Both the position numbers and the translations under genes were made by a program. 64,000 nucleotides of DNA, taken from Trichocoleus desertorum NBK24. GTDB lineage: Bacteria; Cyanobacteriota; Cyanobacteriia; FACHB-46. Positions 28,671 through 36,108 of this stretch are shown here, piece after piece (the first letter of the stretch is position 1; each line of letters starts with the position of its first letter). The notes beneath the pieces are model-generated. The model was given only the letters and a program-made list of their open reading frames with translations, searched no databases and was not told the DNA's origin. The stretch spans positions 3,263,628-3,327,627 of the forward strand of contig NZ_CP116619.1 in NCBI RefSeq assembly GCF_030409055.1. Direction: 5' to 3'.

Positions 28671-28731
28671 CTTGGGGGCGCTTGCCCCCAAACCCCCGCT
28701 GAGGGACGGTTGCGTCCCCCAGACCCCCTCC
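28671..28731 (+). repeat. Dispersed two-hairpin repeat, copy 1
   Basis: It contains CTTGGGGGCGCTTGCCCCCAA (a GGGGGC / GCCCCC hairpin) then CCCCCGCTGAGGGACGGTTG and GCGTCCCCCAGACCCCCTCC (a second GGGAC / GTCCC hairpin). Two further copies are at 55382-55452 (reverse orientation) and 63586-63655. Located between the GNAT and SDR genes. Confidence 0.75.
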
Positions 28732-28862
28732 AAAAGTGGGATTAGGTTTGTTGCAGTTCTCTCTGGTTTTGTTGCGATCCTCGTCTGTGGTGTGAGTTTG
28801 TCGATCGCTTTTTGATTGTGTAATGAGGGGTGAGTGGTGACGGGTTGCAACAGGAGGGAAAG

Positions 28863-29573
28863 ATGGCTAGCGATCGCAAAATTGCCGTGGTGACGGGTGC
28901 AAACCGAGGATTGGGTTTAGAAACGTCGCGGCAATTAGCTAAGCAAGGCGTTTATATCATTCTCACGAGTCGTGATCAGGCGAAGGGGCAGGCTGTCGTT
29001 CAGCAGTTGCAGTCTGAGGGGTTGGAGGTTGGATATCATCCCTTAGATGTTACTGATGCGGCCAGTGTGCAACAACTCGCTCAGTTTGTTCGTGACCAAT
29101 TTGGCCATCTAGAAATTCTGGTCAATAATGCTGGCATCGGCCTTGATTTTGACAATGACAGTCTCTTTAATCTTCAAATCGAGATACTGACACAAACCTT
29201 ACAGACTAATCTTTATGGCCCGATTCTGCTCTCCCAGGCACTCATTCCGCTGATGCAAGTACGGGGATATGGCCGAGTGGTAAATGTCTCTTCTGGAGCG
29301 GGGCAATTGAGCGATATGAACAGCGGCTATTCCAGCTATCGGATGTCGAAAACGGCTCTCAATGCTTTAACTCGCATTCTGGCAAATGAGTTGCAAGGGA
29401 GCAATATCTTAGTGAACTCGGTGTGTCCCGGCTGGGTAAGAACAGATATGGGTGGCCCTGATGCCCCTCGTACGCCAGAGCAGGGAGCCGACACGATCGC
29501 CTTGTTAGCTACTCTACCGGATGGTGGCCCCACCGGAGGTTTCTTTCGCGATCGCCAACCCATTCCCTGGTAA
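28863..29573 (+). CDS. SDR family NAD(P)-dependent oxidoreductase
   Basis: A 236-residue classical short-chain dehydrogenase/reductase of the carbonyl-reductase-like type. Cofactor motif VVTGANRGLGLETSRQL (TGxxxGxG) is near the start, NNAGIG at about 86, and the catalytic tetrad is seen as SSGAG plus YSSYRMSK (Tyr and Lys). The C-terminus (VCPGWVRTDMGG) is typical. ATG at 28863 is chosen because it has the strong Shine-Dalgarno AGGAGGG seven bases upstream; an earlier in-frame GTG at 28830 is not supported. Substrate not determined. Confidence 0.88.
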   Translation: MASDRKIAVVTGANRGLGLETSRQLAKQGVYIILTSRDQAKGQAVVQQLQSEGLEVGYHPLDVTDAASVQQLAQFVRDQFGHLEILVNNAGIGLDFDNDSLFNLQIEILTQTLQTNLYGPILLSQALIPLMQVRGYGRVVNVSSGAGQLSDMNSGYSSYRMSKTALNALTRILANELQGSNILVNSVCPGWVRTDMGGPDAPRTPEQGADTIALLATLPDGGPTGGFFRDRQPIPW

Positions 29574-29693
29574 AGCACCTTATAGATGAGATTTAGCCAT
29601 TTCTGTGCTCACCCATGATTGCTGGGGCAAACTTAGGACATGGCTGGTTAATGACACTAAGGCGATCGCGGGTTTGGGAGACAGCAATTTAGC

Positions 29694-30530
29694 ATGTTTA
29701 ATGCCACAGAGCTTTTAATCGAAAACTTTTTAGAACAACTCAGAAGTGCCTACCAACGTACCTATGGCGGCTGGAAATCTGAATATCAGGAGATTATTGC
29801 CTGGGTAGGGAGCATGGCGCTAGAGAATATTGCCAACAGTGATGCGCTCTACCACAACGTGGAGCACACGATTCTCGTCACGTTGGTAGGGCAAGAAATC
29901 TTACGGGGTAAGCATATCCGGGATGGAGGGGTCTCCTGCGATGATTGGCTCCACTGCATGATTTCCCTGCTCTGCCACGATATCGGCTATATCAAAGGGG
30001 TTTGCCGTCGCGATCGCCCAGGTTTATACGCCACGGGTATGGGTGACACCATGATTTCTCTACCACCCGGAGCGACCGATGCCAGTCTCACACCTTACCA
30101 CATCGATCGTGGCAAGCTATTTATTGAGGAGCGGTTTGGCGGACACCCACTAATTGACGCCGAGGAAATTAAGCGCAATATCGAACTTACCCGTTTCCCG
30201 GTGCCAAACGATAGCGACCATCAAGACACAATTAACTACCCCGGTTTGCTCAGAGCCGCAGACTTAATTGGTCAACTGAGTGATGTGCGCTATCTCCAGA
30301 AAATTAACGCGCTGTTTTACGAATTTGAAGAAAACGGCACCAATAAACACTTGGGTTATCACCATCCTGGTGACTTACGGCAAGGCTACCCAAAGTTCTT
30401 CTGGAATGTGGTTTACCGCTACGTAGAAAACGCCCTCACTTATCTGCAATTAACGCAACAAGGCCAACAAATTATCGCCAATCTTTACGCCAATGTTTTT
30501 GTGGTAGAACATGGCCCAGCGGTAATTTAA
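29694..30530 (+). CDS. HD-domain metalloprotein (Npun_R2479 type)
   Basis: A 278-residue protein with an HD-superfamily fold: YHNVEHTILVTLVGQEI (first His), MISLLCHDIGYIKG (HD pair), then YHIDRGKLFIEERFGG, HPLIDAEEI and LLRAADLIGQLSD (further metal ligands). It is of the cyanobacterial Npun_R2479-like HD family, presumed phosphohydrolase, substrate unknown. No membrane segment. It ends 66 bases before the convergent HepT gene of the defence island. Confidence 0.8.
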   Translation: MFNATELLIENFLEQLRSAYQRTYGGWKSEYQEIIAWVGSMALENIANSDALYHNVEHTILVTLVGQEILRGKHIRDGGVSCDDWLHCMISLLCHDIGYIKGVCRRDRPGLYATGMGDTMISLPPGATDASLTPYHIDRGKLFIEERFGGHPLIDAEEIKRNIELTRFPVPNDSDHQDTINYPGLLRAADLIGQLSDVRYLQKINALFYEFEENGTNKHLGYHHPGDLRQGYPKFFWNVVYRYVENALTYLQLTQQGQQIIANLYANVFVVEHGPAVI

Positions 30531-30595
30531 GGAAGGAGTTTAGAAGGAGAGCGATCGCTACTATCAATATTAAGGAATACAGCAGAGACAGCAGC

Positions 30596-30937
30596 TTAAT
30601 TTTCTGGAGAGGGCAGTAAAGGCTCGATCAGAACCAAGAGTTCTGGCAGCTTGTTTTGAATTACATCCCAGATAACATCAAGGTCTACTTGATCGTACTC
30701 ATGCACAAGAATGTCCCGCATTCCAGCGATATCTCGCCAAGGAATTTCGGGATGGTGTTGCCGAATTTCTTGTGACAAACGCTTGGTAGCTTCGCCAATA
30801 ATTGTAATTTGGTAAAGAACAGCAGATACCTTCTCATCATTGGTTTCTAATTCTGTACGATTAACACCGTTGATGTATCGTAATATTCGTCTTGCTGCTC
30901 TTTCAATATCAATTAAGGATTCATTATCTCGCAGCAT
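30596..30937 (-). CDS. hepT: HepT-family RNase toxin (DUF86)
   Basis: A 113-residue HEPN-type protein with the RX4HXY active-site motif at RDILVHEY (about residue 74). HepT/HEPN toxins cleave RNA and are inactivated by their MNT partner, which AMPylates a tyrosine near the active site. The start overlaps the end of the antitoxin gene by 14 bases, so both are translated together. It lies at the 3' end of the defence cluster. The motif looks intact. Confidence 0.87.
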   Translation of the reverse strand: MLRDNESLIDIERAARRILRYINGVNRTELETNDEKVSAVLYQITIIGEATKRLSQEIRQHHPEIPWRDIAGMRDILVHEYDQVDLDVIWDVIQNKLPELLVLIEPLLPSPEN

Positions 30938-31241
30938 AGATAATTTGGGCTGACTCTAAAATATTTTTGCGTCTCAACCAGTTTTCACTGCGTTCAATTG
31001 CGGCTTTAACAATGAAATCGACTTTGCGATCAAAGATGGATTGAAGTTCATCTTTCATTTGCAAAGTTTCGCTCAAACCCCGCTTTGCATTTGGAGCGAA
31101 AGTCACTAATACATCAACATCACTTTCGGGGCGAAAGTCATCACGCAAGATTGAACCAAATAAGGCAAATTCAGTAATATGCCAGCGATCGCAGAACTCT
31201 TGGATTTGCTCTGCTGGTAACTCAATATTTTTGAACCTCAT
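30924..31241 (-). CDS. mntA: MntA-family nucleotidyltransferase antitoxin
   Basis: A 105-residue minimal nucleotidyltransferase with the GSX10DXD motif read as GS-ILRDDFRPES-DVD at about residues 29-43. In the HepT/MntA system the nucleotidyltransferase AMPylates the toxin and neutralises it. It is the upstream gene of the pair, and the toxin gene overlaps its 3' end by 14 bases. Catalytic residues appear intact, so the pair is probably functional. Confidence 0.87.
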   Translation of the reverse strand: MRFKNIELPAEQIQEFCDRWHITEFALFGSILRDDFRPESDVDVLVTFAPNAKRGLSETLQMKDELQSIFDRKVDFIVKAAIERSENWLRRKNILESAQIIYAAR

Positions 31242-31801
31242 TCTAGATTTACTCTCAGCTTTAGGGACAATCAGCTATCTCTTATTGCTCTACTGTAAAA
31301 TCAACTTTTTCATAAGTATCATCAAGCATAATTTGAGAAATTGCCTGAATCGATAGCAGTTCTTTAGCCTTATTGTATTCAGCGAATGTCCAACGCTTGC
31401 GATCGATTTTAAATAAATAAATGCTCGATATGCATCGAATATTGACCAATCAAAAGGTAGATCTGCAAGGTTAGAGCCGTTCTGCAGGCAAGAAATTTCT
31501 CATCAATCTTATTATGATTTGGCGTACCACCTGTCACACAAATAACTCACCATCAACATATGCCACTCGCTTAAATTAACTTTAAGCTTTAAATATTCTT
31601 CTAGTGTGTAATATATTCTTTTTTCAGCTTGTACCATCATGGAATTTCTCTCTCCAGGCTTCTTATGCGATCGCCTATCACTACTTGCTGTTTTAACAAA
31701 ACAAACAAATCACTCTAATTTCTACACAGATATTTTGTCTTGGAACACGGCTCGTTAACAGCTCAAAAGAAACACGATGATTACCCAGTATGCAAGCAAA
31801 C
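31242..31801. other. 560-base spacer between TA pair and IetAS-like pair
   Basis: Contains no intact gene. Its main content is the decayed Uma2-like reading frame at 31282-31640. From 31641 to 31801 nothing recognisable apart from an AT-rich stretch was found. Confidence 0.6.
31282..31640 (-). pseudogene. Uma2-family (DUF820) endonuclease remnant
   Basis: Read on the minus strand from ATG at 31640 the frame gives MMVQAEKRIYYTLEEYLKLK, the typical Uma2 N-terminus. It then needs frameshifts to continue as VDGELFV, TGGTPNHNKIDEKFLACRTA, YLLIGQYSMHIEH and finally DRKRWTFAEY and DDTYEKVDFTVEQ, the family C-terminus. The central part that carries the PD-(D/E)XK catalytic core is missing, so the remnant is about 360 bases long against roughly 570 for a whole gene. 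The gene is inactivated by an internal deletion and several frameshifts. Uma2 proteins are abundant in cyanobacteria, role unknown. Confidence 0.75.
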
Positions 31802-34288
31802 TTAAACACGAACACGAGCTGCTTTCACACGAACTCGGTCTTGTATTCGTAACTCCTGGTATAGCTCTATCTGTTCTGATTCATGCCAAAAAAGAACGAC
31901 CAAGCCATACCCTTGTTTGTAGTCAAAGCCTGTAGGAAATCTTTGCTGACAGCCCACAACGAAGTGAACTACTGGCTCTGTTTCACCTGTAGGCATTTTC
32001 AATTTAGTCTGTTTTTTCAGCCTTCTGACCTGTAAGGTTGACCATTGAGCATCTGTCTTTGTAGGACGCAATTCCAGTTGATATTTAGATGGAAGCGTAT
32101 CAACATCAGAGGAAGCGTTTTTTGCTCGATAAACTTCAACTTCCTCAGTGGTTAATCCGTGTAGTGCTTCAACCCACATTGTGTTTGCAAGATACTCTTT
32201 TCTACTGGCGCGAATTGGGGGATCATAAGCGAGCGCAACTGTAATACCTCTTTTTCCTTTTGCTTCAAGAAAAACTTTTGGAATTGCGACTCGATAAATA
32301 TGAAGCTTATCCAATTCAACTTCATCCATTGCTATCAAACGAACCCGATTCTTCTTAGATGCTGTTAAATCAGCAGCAGAGCACATTCCATAGCCAGTGA
32401 GACGAAGTGCTTCTTCCTCATTACCTAACCAATCTGGAGGGCATGGAGGTAAGTAAGTTGCACTACCTACTAAAGCGCGAATTAGATTGGCAGACGGTCT
32501 TTGTCCAAGGGTTGTTTCTAGGCTAGATGCAGCAATGGCAGCAGCATGAGCAACATGAGGGCAAGCGAAAGAAGTACCATCTCTAGCAGTAAGGAACCGA
32601 CCCCCAGTATCTTTTTGGATGGTTGGTTCTCCTAAAAAGATGAAAGGTTTCCACTTGGGGCTTCCGCCTGCAATAGTTTGAATTGCCCAGTTTCCTCCAT
32701 ACGCAACAATATCAGGCTTAACTGCTGTGTTATTACCACCATAAGAAAGACCCCATCCTACCCTTGTAAAGGGTGCAGGAGCATGAGCTGGAGCACCTGG
32801 AACAGCATCTTTCAATCGAACACCTGAAGGTTTTGCATGATCTCCAAGTGCATCGGATCTAGCCAAAGCACCAACCGTGAGAGCAAGGGCTGCTGTACCA
32901 GGATTGCAAATCCTGAGACTCTCATCCGTCAATAAGCTGTCTCGCACAGCCTTTTGAAAATCTTCCCTTGTTGCAACATTATTTGGTATCGGGGGTTCGC
33001 AGTTCCCAGCGATCTGAACAATTACAACATCAAGTTCTCTAGCTAACTCATCAATTTTTTCTGCCCAAGGAAATTGTCGCCCGCCTCGGTAAGTTTCTCC
33101 CTGACTTTCGATTGATAGATTAAACACTTGGCATCGTCGTTCTTGAGCATAGTAACGAATAGCTTGCTCGATTAACCATTCGGCACGATGCTGTTTTGGA
33201 ATAACAGGCCCCCAGGTAGGATCATGGCAAAGTACTTTGGCACTACAGATCCTAACTTTAGGTTGCCACTGATTGCTTTCTAAACAATTTGCAATATCAC
33301 CATAAACAACCAAACCAGCAACAGAAGTTCCATGTCCGTTTAAATCAGTTGGAGTGTTTTCTCCTGTATTAAAGTCTCGTTCCTCAACGACCCAATTTGC
33401 TAGAAACGGATGTCCTGAGACGACACCGCTGTCAATAACACATACAAGAGGGTCATCATCCAAAGGGATTGGTAGCGGATCAGGCGGTTGCACATCTCCA
33501 AACATCTCAGAATAAGCACGTGACAATTTGGGGGGAAGATCAACACGTGCAACCCAATCCAATTCCAACAAAGCCTCTGCTAACGGTCGAGAGCCGTAGA
33601 CTTTGATTAACAACAAACTAGAGGTGCGTACCTCTTCGGTTAGTTGCCCGTCATAAGTGGCACACATTGAGCGAACATCGCCCAGTACCTTACGAACAGA
33701 ATCTTTATCTCCAGGATGCCAAAGATCTACATCAAGATAAAAAGACGTTGCGTCAGAAAAGCCTTCCTCTCGTAGACGTACTCCGATCCTTTCCTCTCGC
33801 GAGACCGAGCGTACTGACTCTAAAGCAGAAAAGAAGTTCTGTCTCATCACAGGAGCCAAAACTGTATTTTCGGCTGATGCTACATCATAGAGACAATTCT
33901 CATCTAGTAAGAGCTGACGCGAAGTTTCAGTTGGAAATTGAACAAGCAATCGGTAATGGTCTTGATCCGCTATTTTGTCCTTAAATTCACTAACGATCCA
34001 GGCACCAAAACGCTCGAAAGCTTCTCGAAGGTTAATATTGGTGCTGTTGAATTCTAAAACAAAAAGCTGTTCAGGATCTATTCCATAACCTTTTCGAGCT
34101 TGTGATACTTGTTGTGTTGCTTGAGCAATATTTTGTAAAATCTCTTGGGCATGTTGATGGTGATCCTCCCGGATAGGCGGTTTAGCTCCATAGCCTAGTC
34201 GAGTTTTCCTCGCATCAAATTGCTTTTTTGGCTCACGAGTAAAAGTGATGTGTATATATTGACCAGGTTCAGACGGAGATGGAGGCAT
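31802..34288 (-). CDS. ietS: Subtilisin-like S8 serine protease, IetS-like partner
   Basis: An 828-residue cytoplasmic (no signal peptide) subtilase. The catalytic triad is Asp286 (VCVIDSGVV), His319 (DLNGHGTSVAG) and Ser573 (DGTSFACPHVA), with oxyanion Asn429 in QIAGN. The protease domain (about 275-620) is flanked by an unusual 270-residue N-terminal region and a 200-residue C-terminal region. It begins five bases after the stop of the AAA-ATPase gene, so they are translationally coupled. The ATPase plus subtilase pair matches IetA/IetS, described as an anti-phage and toxin-antitoxin type system. Assignment is from gene order, size and domain content. Confidence 0.78.
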   Translation of the reverse strand: MPPSPSEPGQYIHITFTREPKKQFDARKTRLGYGAKPPIREDHHQHAQEILQNIAQATQQVSQARKGYGIDPEQLFVLEFNSTNINLREAFERFGAWIVSEFKDKIADQDHYRLLVQFPTETSRQLLLDENCLYDVASAENTVLAPVMRQNFFSALESVRSVSREERIGVRLREEGFSDATSFYLDVDLWHPGDKDSVRKVLGDVRSMCATYDGQLTEEVRTSSLLLIKVYGSRPLAEALLELDWVARVDLPPKLSRAYSEMFGDVQPPDPLPIPLDDDPLVCVIDSGVVSGHPFLANWVVEERDFNTGENTPTDLNGHGTSVAGLVVYGDIANCLESNQWQPKVRICSAKVLCHDPTWGPVIPKQHRAEWLIEQAIRYYAQERRCQVFNLSIESQGETYRGGRQFPWAEKIDELARELDVVIVQIAGNCEPPIPNNVATREDFQKAVRDSLLTDESLRICNPGTAALALTVGALARSDALGDHAKPSGVRLKDAVPGAPAHAPAPFTRVGWGLSYGGNNTAVKPDIVAYGGNWAIQTIAGGSPKWKPFIFLGEPTIQKDTGGRFLTARDGTSFACPHVAHAAAIAASSLETTLGQRPSANLIRALVGSATYLPPCPPDWLGNEEEALRLTGYGMCSAADLTASKKNRVRLIAMDEVELDKLHIYRVAIPKVFLEAKGKRGITVALAYDPPIRASRKEYLANTMWVEALHGLTTEEVEVYRAKNASSDVDTLPSKYQLELRPTKTDAQWSTLQVRRLKKQTKLKMPTGETEPVVHFVVGCQQRFPTGFDYKQGYGLVVLFWHESEQIELYQELRIQDRVRVKAARVRV

Positions 34289-34293
34289 ATTGA

Positions 34294-35328
34294 CTAATCT
34301 TGATCAATCGTTGGCATGGGGTTGCCAGAAGCTTTTTCCAAGATAGCCTGACGATAAGCATGTCGTGAAAGGGCTTCCGCAATGTCTTCTTCTTTTGCTT
34401 GCCGAGTACCCTGTATGACACATGACTTACGAATATCGAGGCATACTCGTTCTGCATCTGCATAGGTAGATCCAGATAACTCTTTAACCATCTCAGCAAC
34501 TTGGGAAGCACTGAATCTCAAGGGAACTAGCCGCTTACTAACGAGCTTTTGGAGATGCTCATCTGTCGGCTTCTCGAAACGGATGACATCATCAAATCTT
34601 CTCCAAGCTGCTGGATCAAGTGCTTGTTCAAAGTTTGTTGCTGCAATAACTAGCGATCTGCCACTAAAGTTATCAACTATTTGTAAATATGAATTAACAA
34701 CTCGTTTGATCTCACTATGCTCTGTAGGATCATCCCGAGACCGACCAATTGCATCAAACTCATCAAAGAACATCACCCACTGTCCACGTTGAGCATAATC
34801 AAAAACTCTTCGAAGATTTGCAGCAGTTTCACCCAGCAATGAAGAAACGACCGCATCAAAACGAACATACAGTAGAGGTAGTCCTAGTTCTGCTGCTATA
34901 GCCTCCGCTGCTGCTGTCTTACCACACCCAGATGGACCACAAAACAAAACACGGCGTGTCGGCAACAACCCATTAGCCTCTAAAACCTCCCATTCTCGAA
35001 ATTCACGCATTAGTCTTTCAAGTGCGTTCCGAATTTCTTGGCTTAAGATCAAGTCTTCTAGAAAACGATTAGTCCACTTGGTTTCAAGCAGGGCAGCTCC
35101 CTTTTCAATATCTTTTGGAATGCTTCCAAGCTGTGTGAGGCTTTGTATTGGTTTGTGTTCTAAATGGCCATTCCCGTTTTTTAACATTTGCTCTAGCTCG
35201 TTAGCTAAAACAATGTGATGCTTTTTACGTTCTTCTGCAATAATTGCCTCAGCAGCTTCATGAAAAGCTCCATCATCGCGCTTCTGGTAGCTTCGTATAA
35301 GCTTCTTTAAAAGGTCTGCCCTTGCCAT
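34294..35328 (-). CDS. ietA: AAA-family ATPase, IetA-like
   Basis: A 344-residue single-domain AAA+ ATPase. Walker A GPSGCGKT is at 131-138, Walker B VMFFDEFDA at about 185-193, sensor-1 Asn in AATN at about 232, and arginine-finger region WRRFDD at 242-247. An N-terminal helical part of about 90 residues precedes the ATPase core. It is the first gene of a two-gene unit with the subtilase downstream. In the IetAS family the ATPase is believed to restrain or direct the protease partner until phage infection. Upstream, 35329-35600 is AT-rich and carries its promoter. Confidence 0.8.
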   Translation of the reverse strand: MARADLLKKLIRSYQKRDDGAFHEAAEAIIAEERKKHHIVLANELEQMLKNGNGHLEHKPIQSLTQLGSIPKDIEKGAALLETKWTNRFLEDLILSQEIRNALERLMREFREWEVLEANGLLPTRRVLFCGPSGCGKTAAAEAIAAELGLPLLYVRFDAVVSSLLGETAANLRRVFDYAQRGQWVMFFDEFDAIGRSRDDPTEHSEIKRVVNSYLQIVDNFSGRSLVIAATNFEQALDPAAWRRFDDVIRFEKPTDEHLQKLVSKRLVPLRFSASQVAEMVKELSGSTYADAERVCLDIRKSCVIQGTRQAKEEDIAEALSRHAYRQAILEKASGNPMPTIDQD

Positions 35329-35680
35329 TACTTTCTTTCCTACCCAGAAGGCGCAGTCAGCATACTACCTAAGCTTTGATGACCTAACTAACGTAACACT
35401 TTCTGTACCATTTGATTTTTATTGACAGGCAATCAATTCTTCGTTTAGCGTAGCCTCTATATTTTCCAAAATCAGTACATATATACTGGTAATTTTAACT
35501 CGTTTCGATGTTCATGTTGGCTCCTTGAGTAATCAGCAAAACTTTATACTTGAGGAAAATTCCCACGTAACTAATATGGCATTACGAGAGGCTTATCATA
35601 ATGGGGGGTTGACGATGCTGTTTTTTTTCTGTTAGCGTCAGTGCATCAAGACTTAAAAACTCGCAAAAGATTTTTCGAAG

Positions 35681-35740
35681 ATGCTATCGCTTCGCAGCAG
35701 CTACTTTTATTTTTGGTTTATGGAGGTTCACTTGGAGTGA
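35681..35740 (+). CDS. Candidate leader peptide 1, aromatic-rich (19 aa)
   Basis: An ATG frame of 19 codons containing six consecutive aromatic codons, Tyr-Phe-Tyr-Phe-Trp-Phe (35702-35719), ending in TGA at 35738-35740. A terminator hairpin follows 28 bases later. The downstream gene aroF makes the first intermediate of Phe, Tyr and Trp synthesis, so a leader peptide whose translation senses these aminoacyl-tRNAs is logical. The ribosome binding site is weak (only GAAG abutting the ATG), which lowers confidence. Confidence 0.5.
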   Translation: MLSLRSSYFYFWFMEVHLE

Positions 35741-35767
35741 ATCCAGCTTTTGCTGAATCTCCAGGTG

Positions 35768-35806
35768 GACCGCAGAAAACAGGCTCTGCGGTCTTTTGCT
35801 TTTTTA
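35768..35806 (+). terminator. Intrinsic terminator 1 in aroF leader
   Basis: The 9-bp perfect stem GACCGCAGA / TCTGCGGTC with an eight-base loop is followed by TTTTGCTTTTTT. It lies 28 bases after leader peptide 1 and 303 bases before the aroF ATG, so transcription starting upstream must pass it. Additional alternative pairing (GGTTCACT with AGTGAATCC, GCTG with CAGC) is possible just before it. Confidence 0.8.
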
Positions 35807-35850
35807 AGGCCAGATTTCACTTACACAGAACTCAGGCAGGACACAGACTC

Positions 35851-36015
35851 GTGACGACTCCCCGCACCAAAGCAATTTCTCAAGTGGCCGCAGCTAGTCT
35901 GTGTGCCATCAGCTTTGGTGATTCCCTCAAGACGCAGTGTATTTCCTACCTGCGTCTTTCTTTTTGGGGAAGCTGGTTTTATAGCTTTTACTTTTGGAGC
36001 AGGAGTTCCGGGTAA
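35851..36015 (+). CDS. Candidate leader peptide 2, aromatic-rich (about 54 aa)
   Basis: A frame ending in TAA at 36013-36015 whose last part reads FWGSWFYSFYFW, nine aromatic residues of twelve (codons at 35962-35997: three Trp, four Phe, two Tyr). The nearest start is GTG at 35851, with AGGA at 35838-35841 nine bases upstream; a second in-frame GTG is at 35884. The TAA stop lies inside the 5' arm of the antiterminator stem (36003-36013), the geometry expected if ribosome position decides between stems. Translation is not demonstrated. Confidence 0.5.
   Translation: MTTPRTKAISQVAAASLCAISFGDSLKTQCISYLRLSFWGSWFYSFYFWSRSSG
35929..35965 (+). terminator. Hairpin 2 in aroF leader, terminator-like
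   Basis: The stem AAGACGCAG / CTGCGTCTT is perfect (9 bp) with a 12-base loop and is followed by TCTTTTT. It lies at the beginning of the aromatic codon run of leader peptide 2, so a ribosome translating those codons would mask it. It may be a second terminator or the first stem of an attenuator. Confidence 0.65.
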
Positions 36016-36071
36016 AGTCGCCATGCTGCTCACTGCACGACCCGGGACTCTCACAAGGTTCCGGGTTTTTT
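36003..36071 (+). promoter_or_regulatory. Antiterminator/terminator switch before aroF
   Basis: Strand A GAGTTCCGGGT (36003-36013) pairs with strand B ACCCGGGACTC (36040-36050) with a single G-T pair. Strand B can instead pair with strand C GTTCCGGGT (36058-36066) forming a 9-bp stem directly before TTTTTT. The two structures are mutually exclusive, the hallmark of transcription attenuation. Strand A overlaps the stop codon of leader peptide 2, so completed translation would favour the terminator and stalling on aromatic codons would favour readthrough. This logic is inferred. Confidence 0.65.
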
Positions 36072-36108
36072 GTTATCTCTCACTTCCTTACCCTCTCGGA
36101 GACCCACT

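Larger units (their letters stand above)
35329..36108. other. 780-base region between ietA and aroF: divergent promoters and tandem attenuator-like leader
   Basis: The first 270 bases (to about 35600) are AT-rich and should contain the ietA promoter on the minus strand. From about 35609 a plus-strand leader begins; a TTGACG at 35609-35614 is a possible -35 box, but no convincing -10 follows. The leader carries two aromatic-codon-rich reading frames and three terminator-like hairpins before aroF (listed separately). Confidence 0.6.

Noticed and set aside
28482-28850. A 122-residue minus-strand frame across the GNAT-SDR spacer
   Set aside because: It runs through the dispersed two-hairpin repeat and the end of the GNAT gene, with no start signal or family resemblance.
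35641-36015. A 124-residue open frame (GTG start) upstream of aroF as one normal gene
   Set aside because: It spans a perfect terminator hairpin with its T-run (35768-35806) and its composition is set by these structures. The 3' part makes better sense as an attenuator leader.
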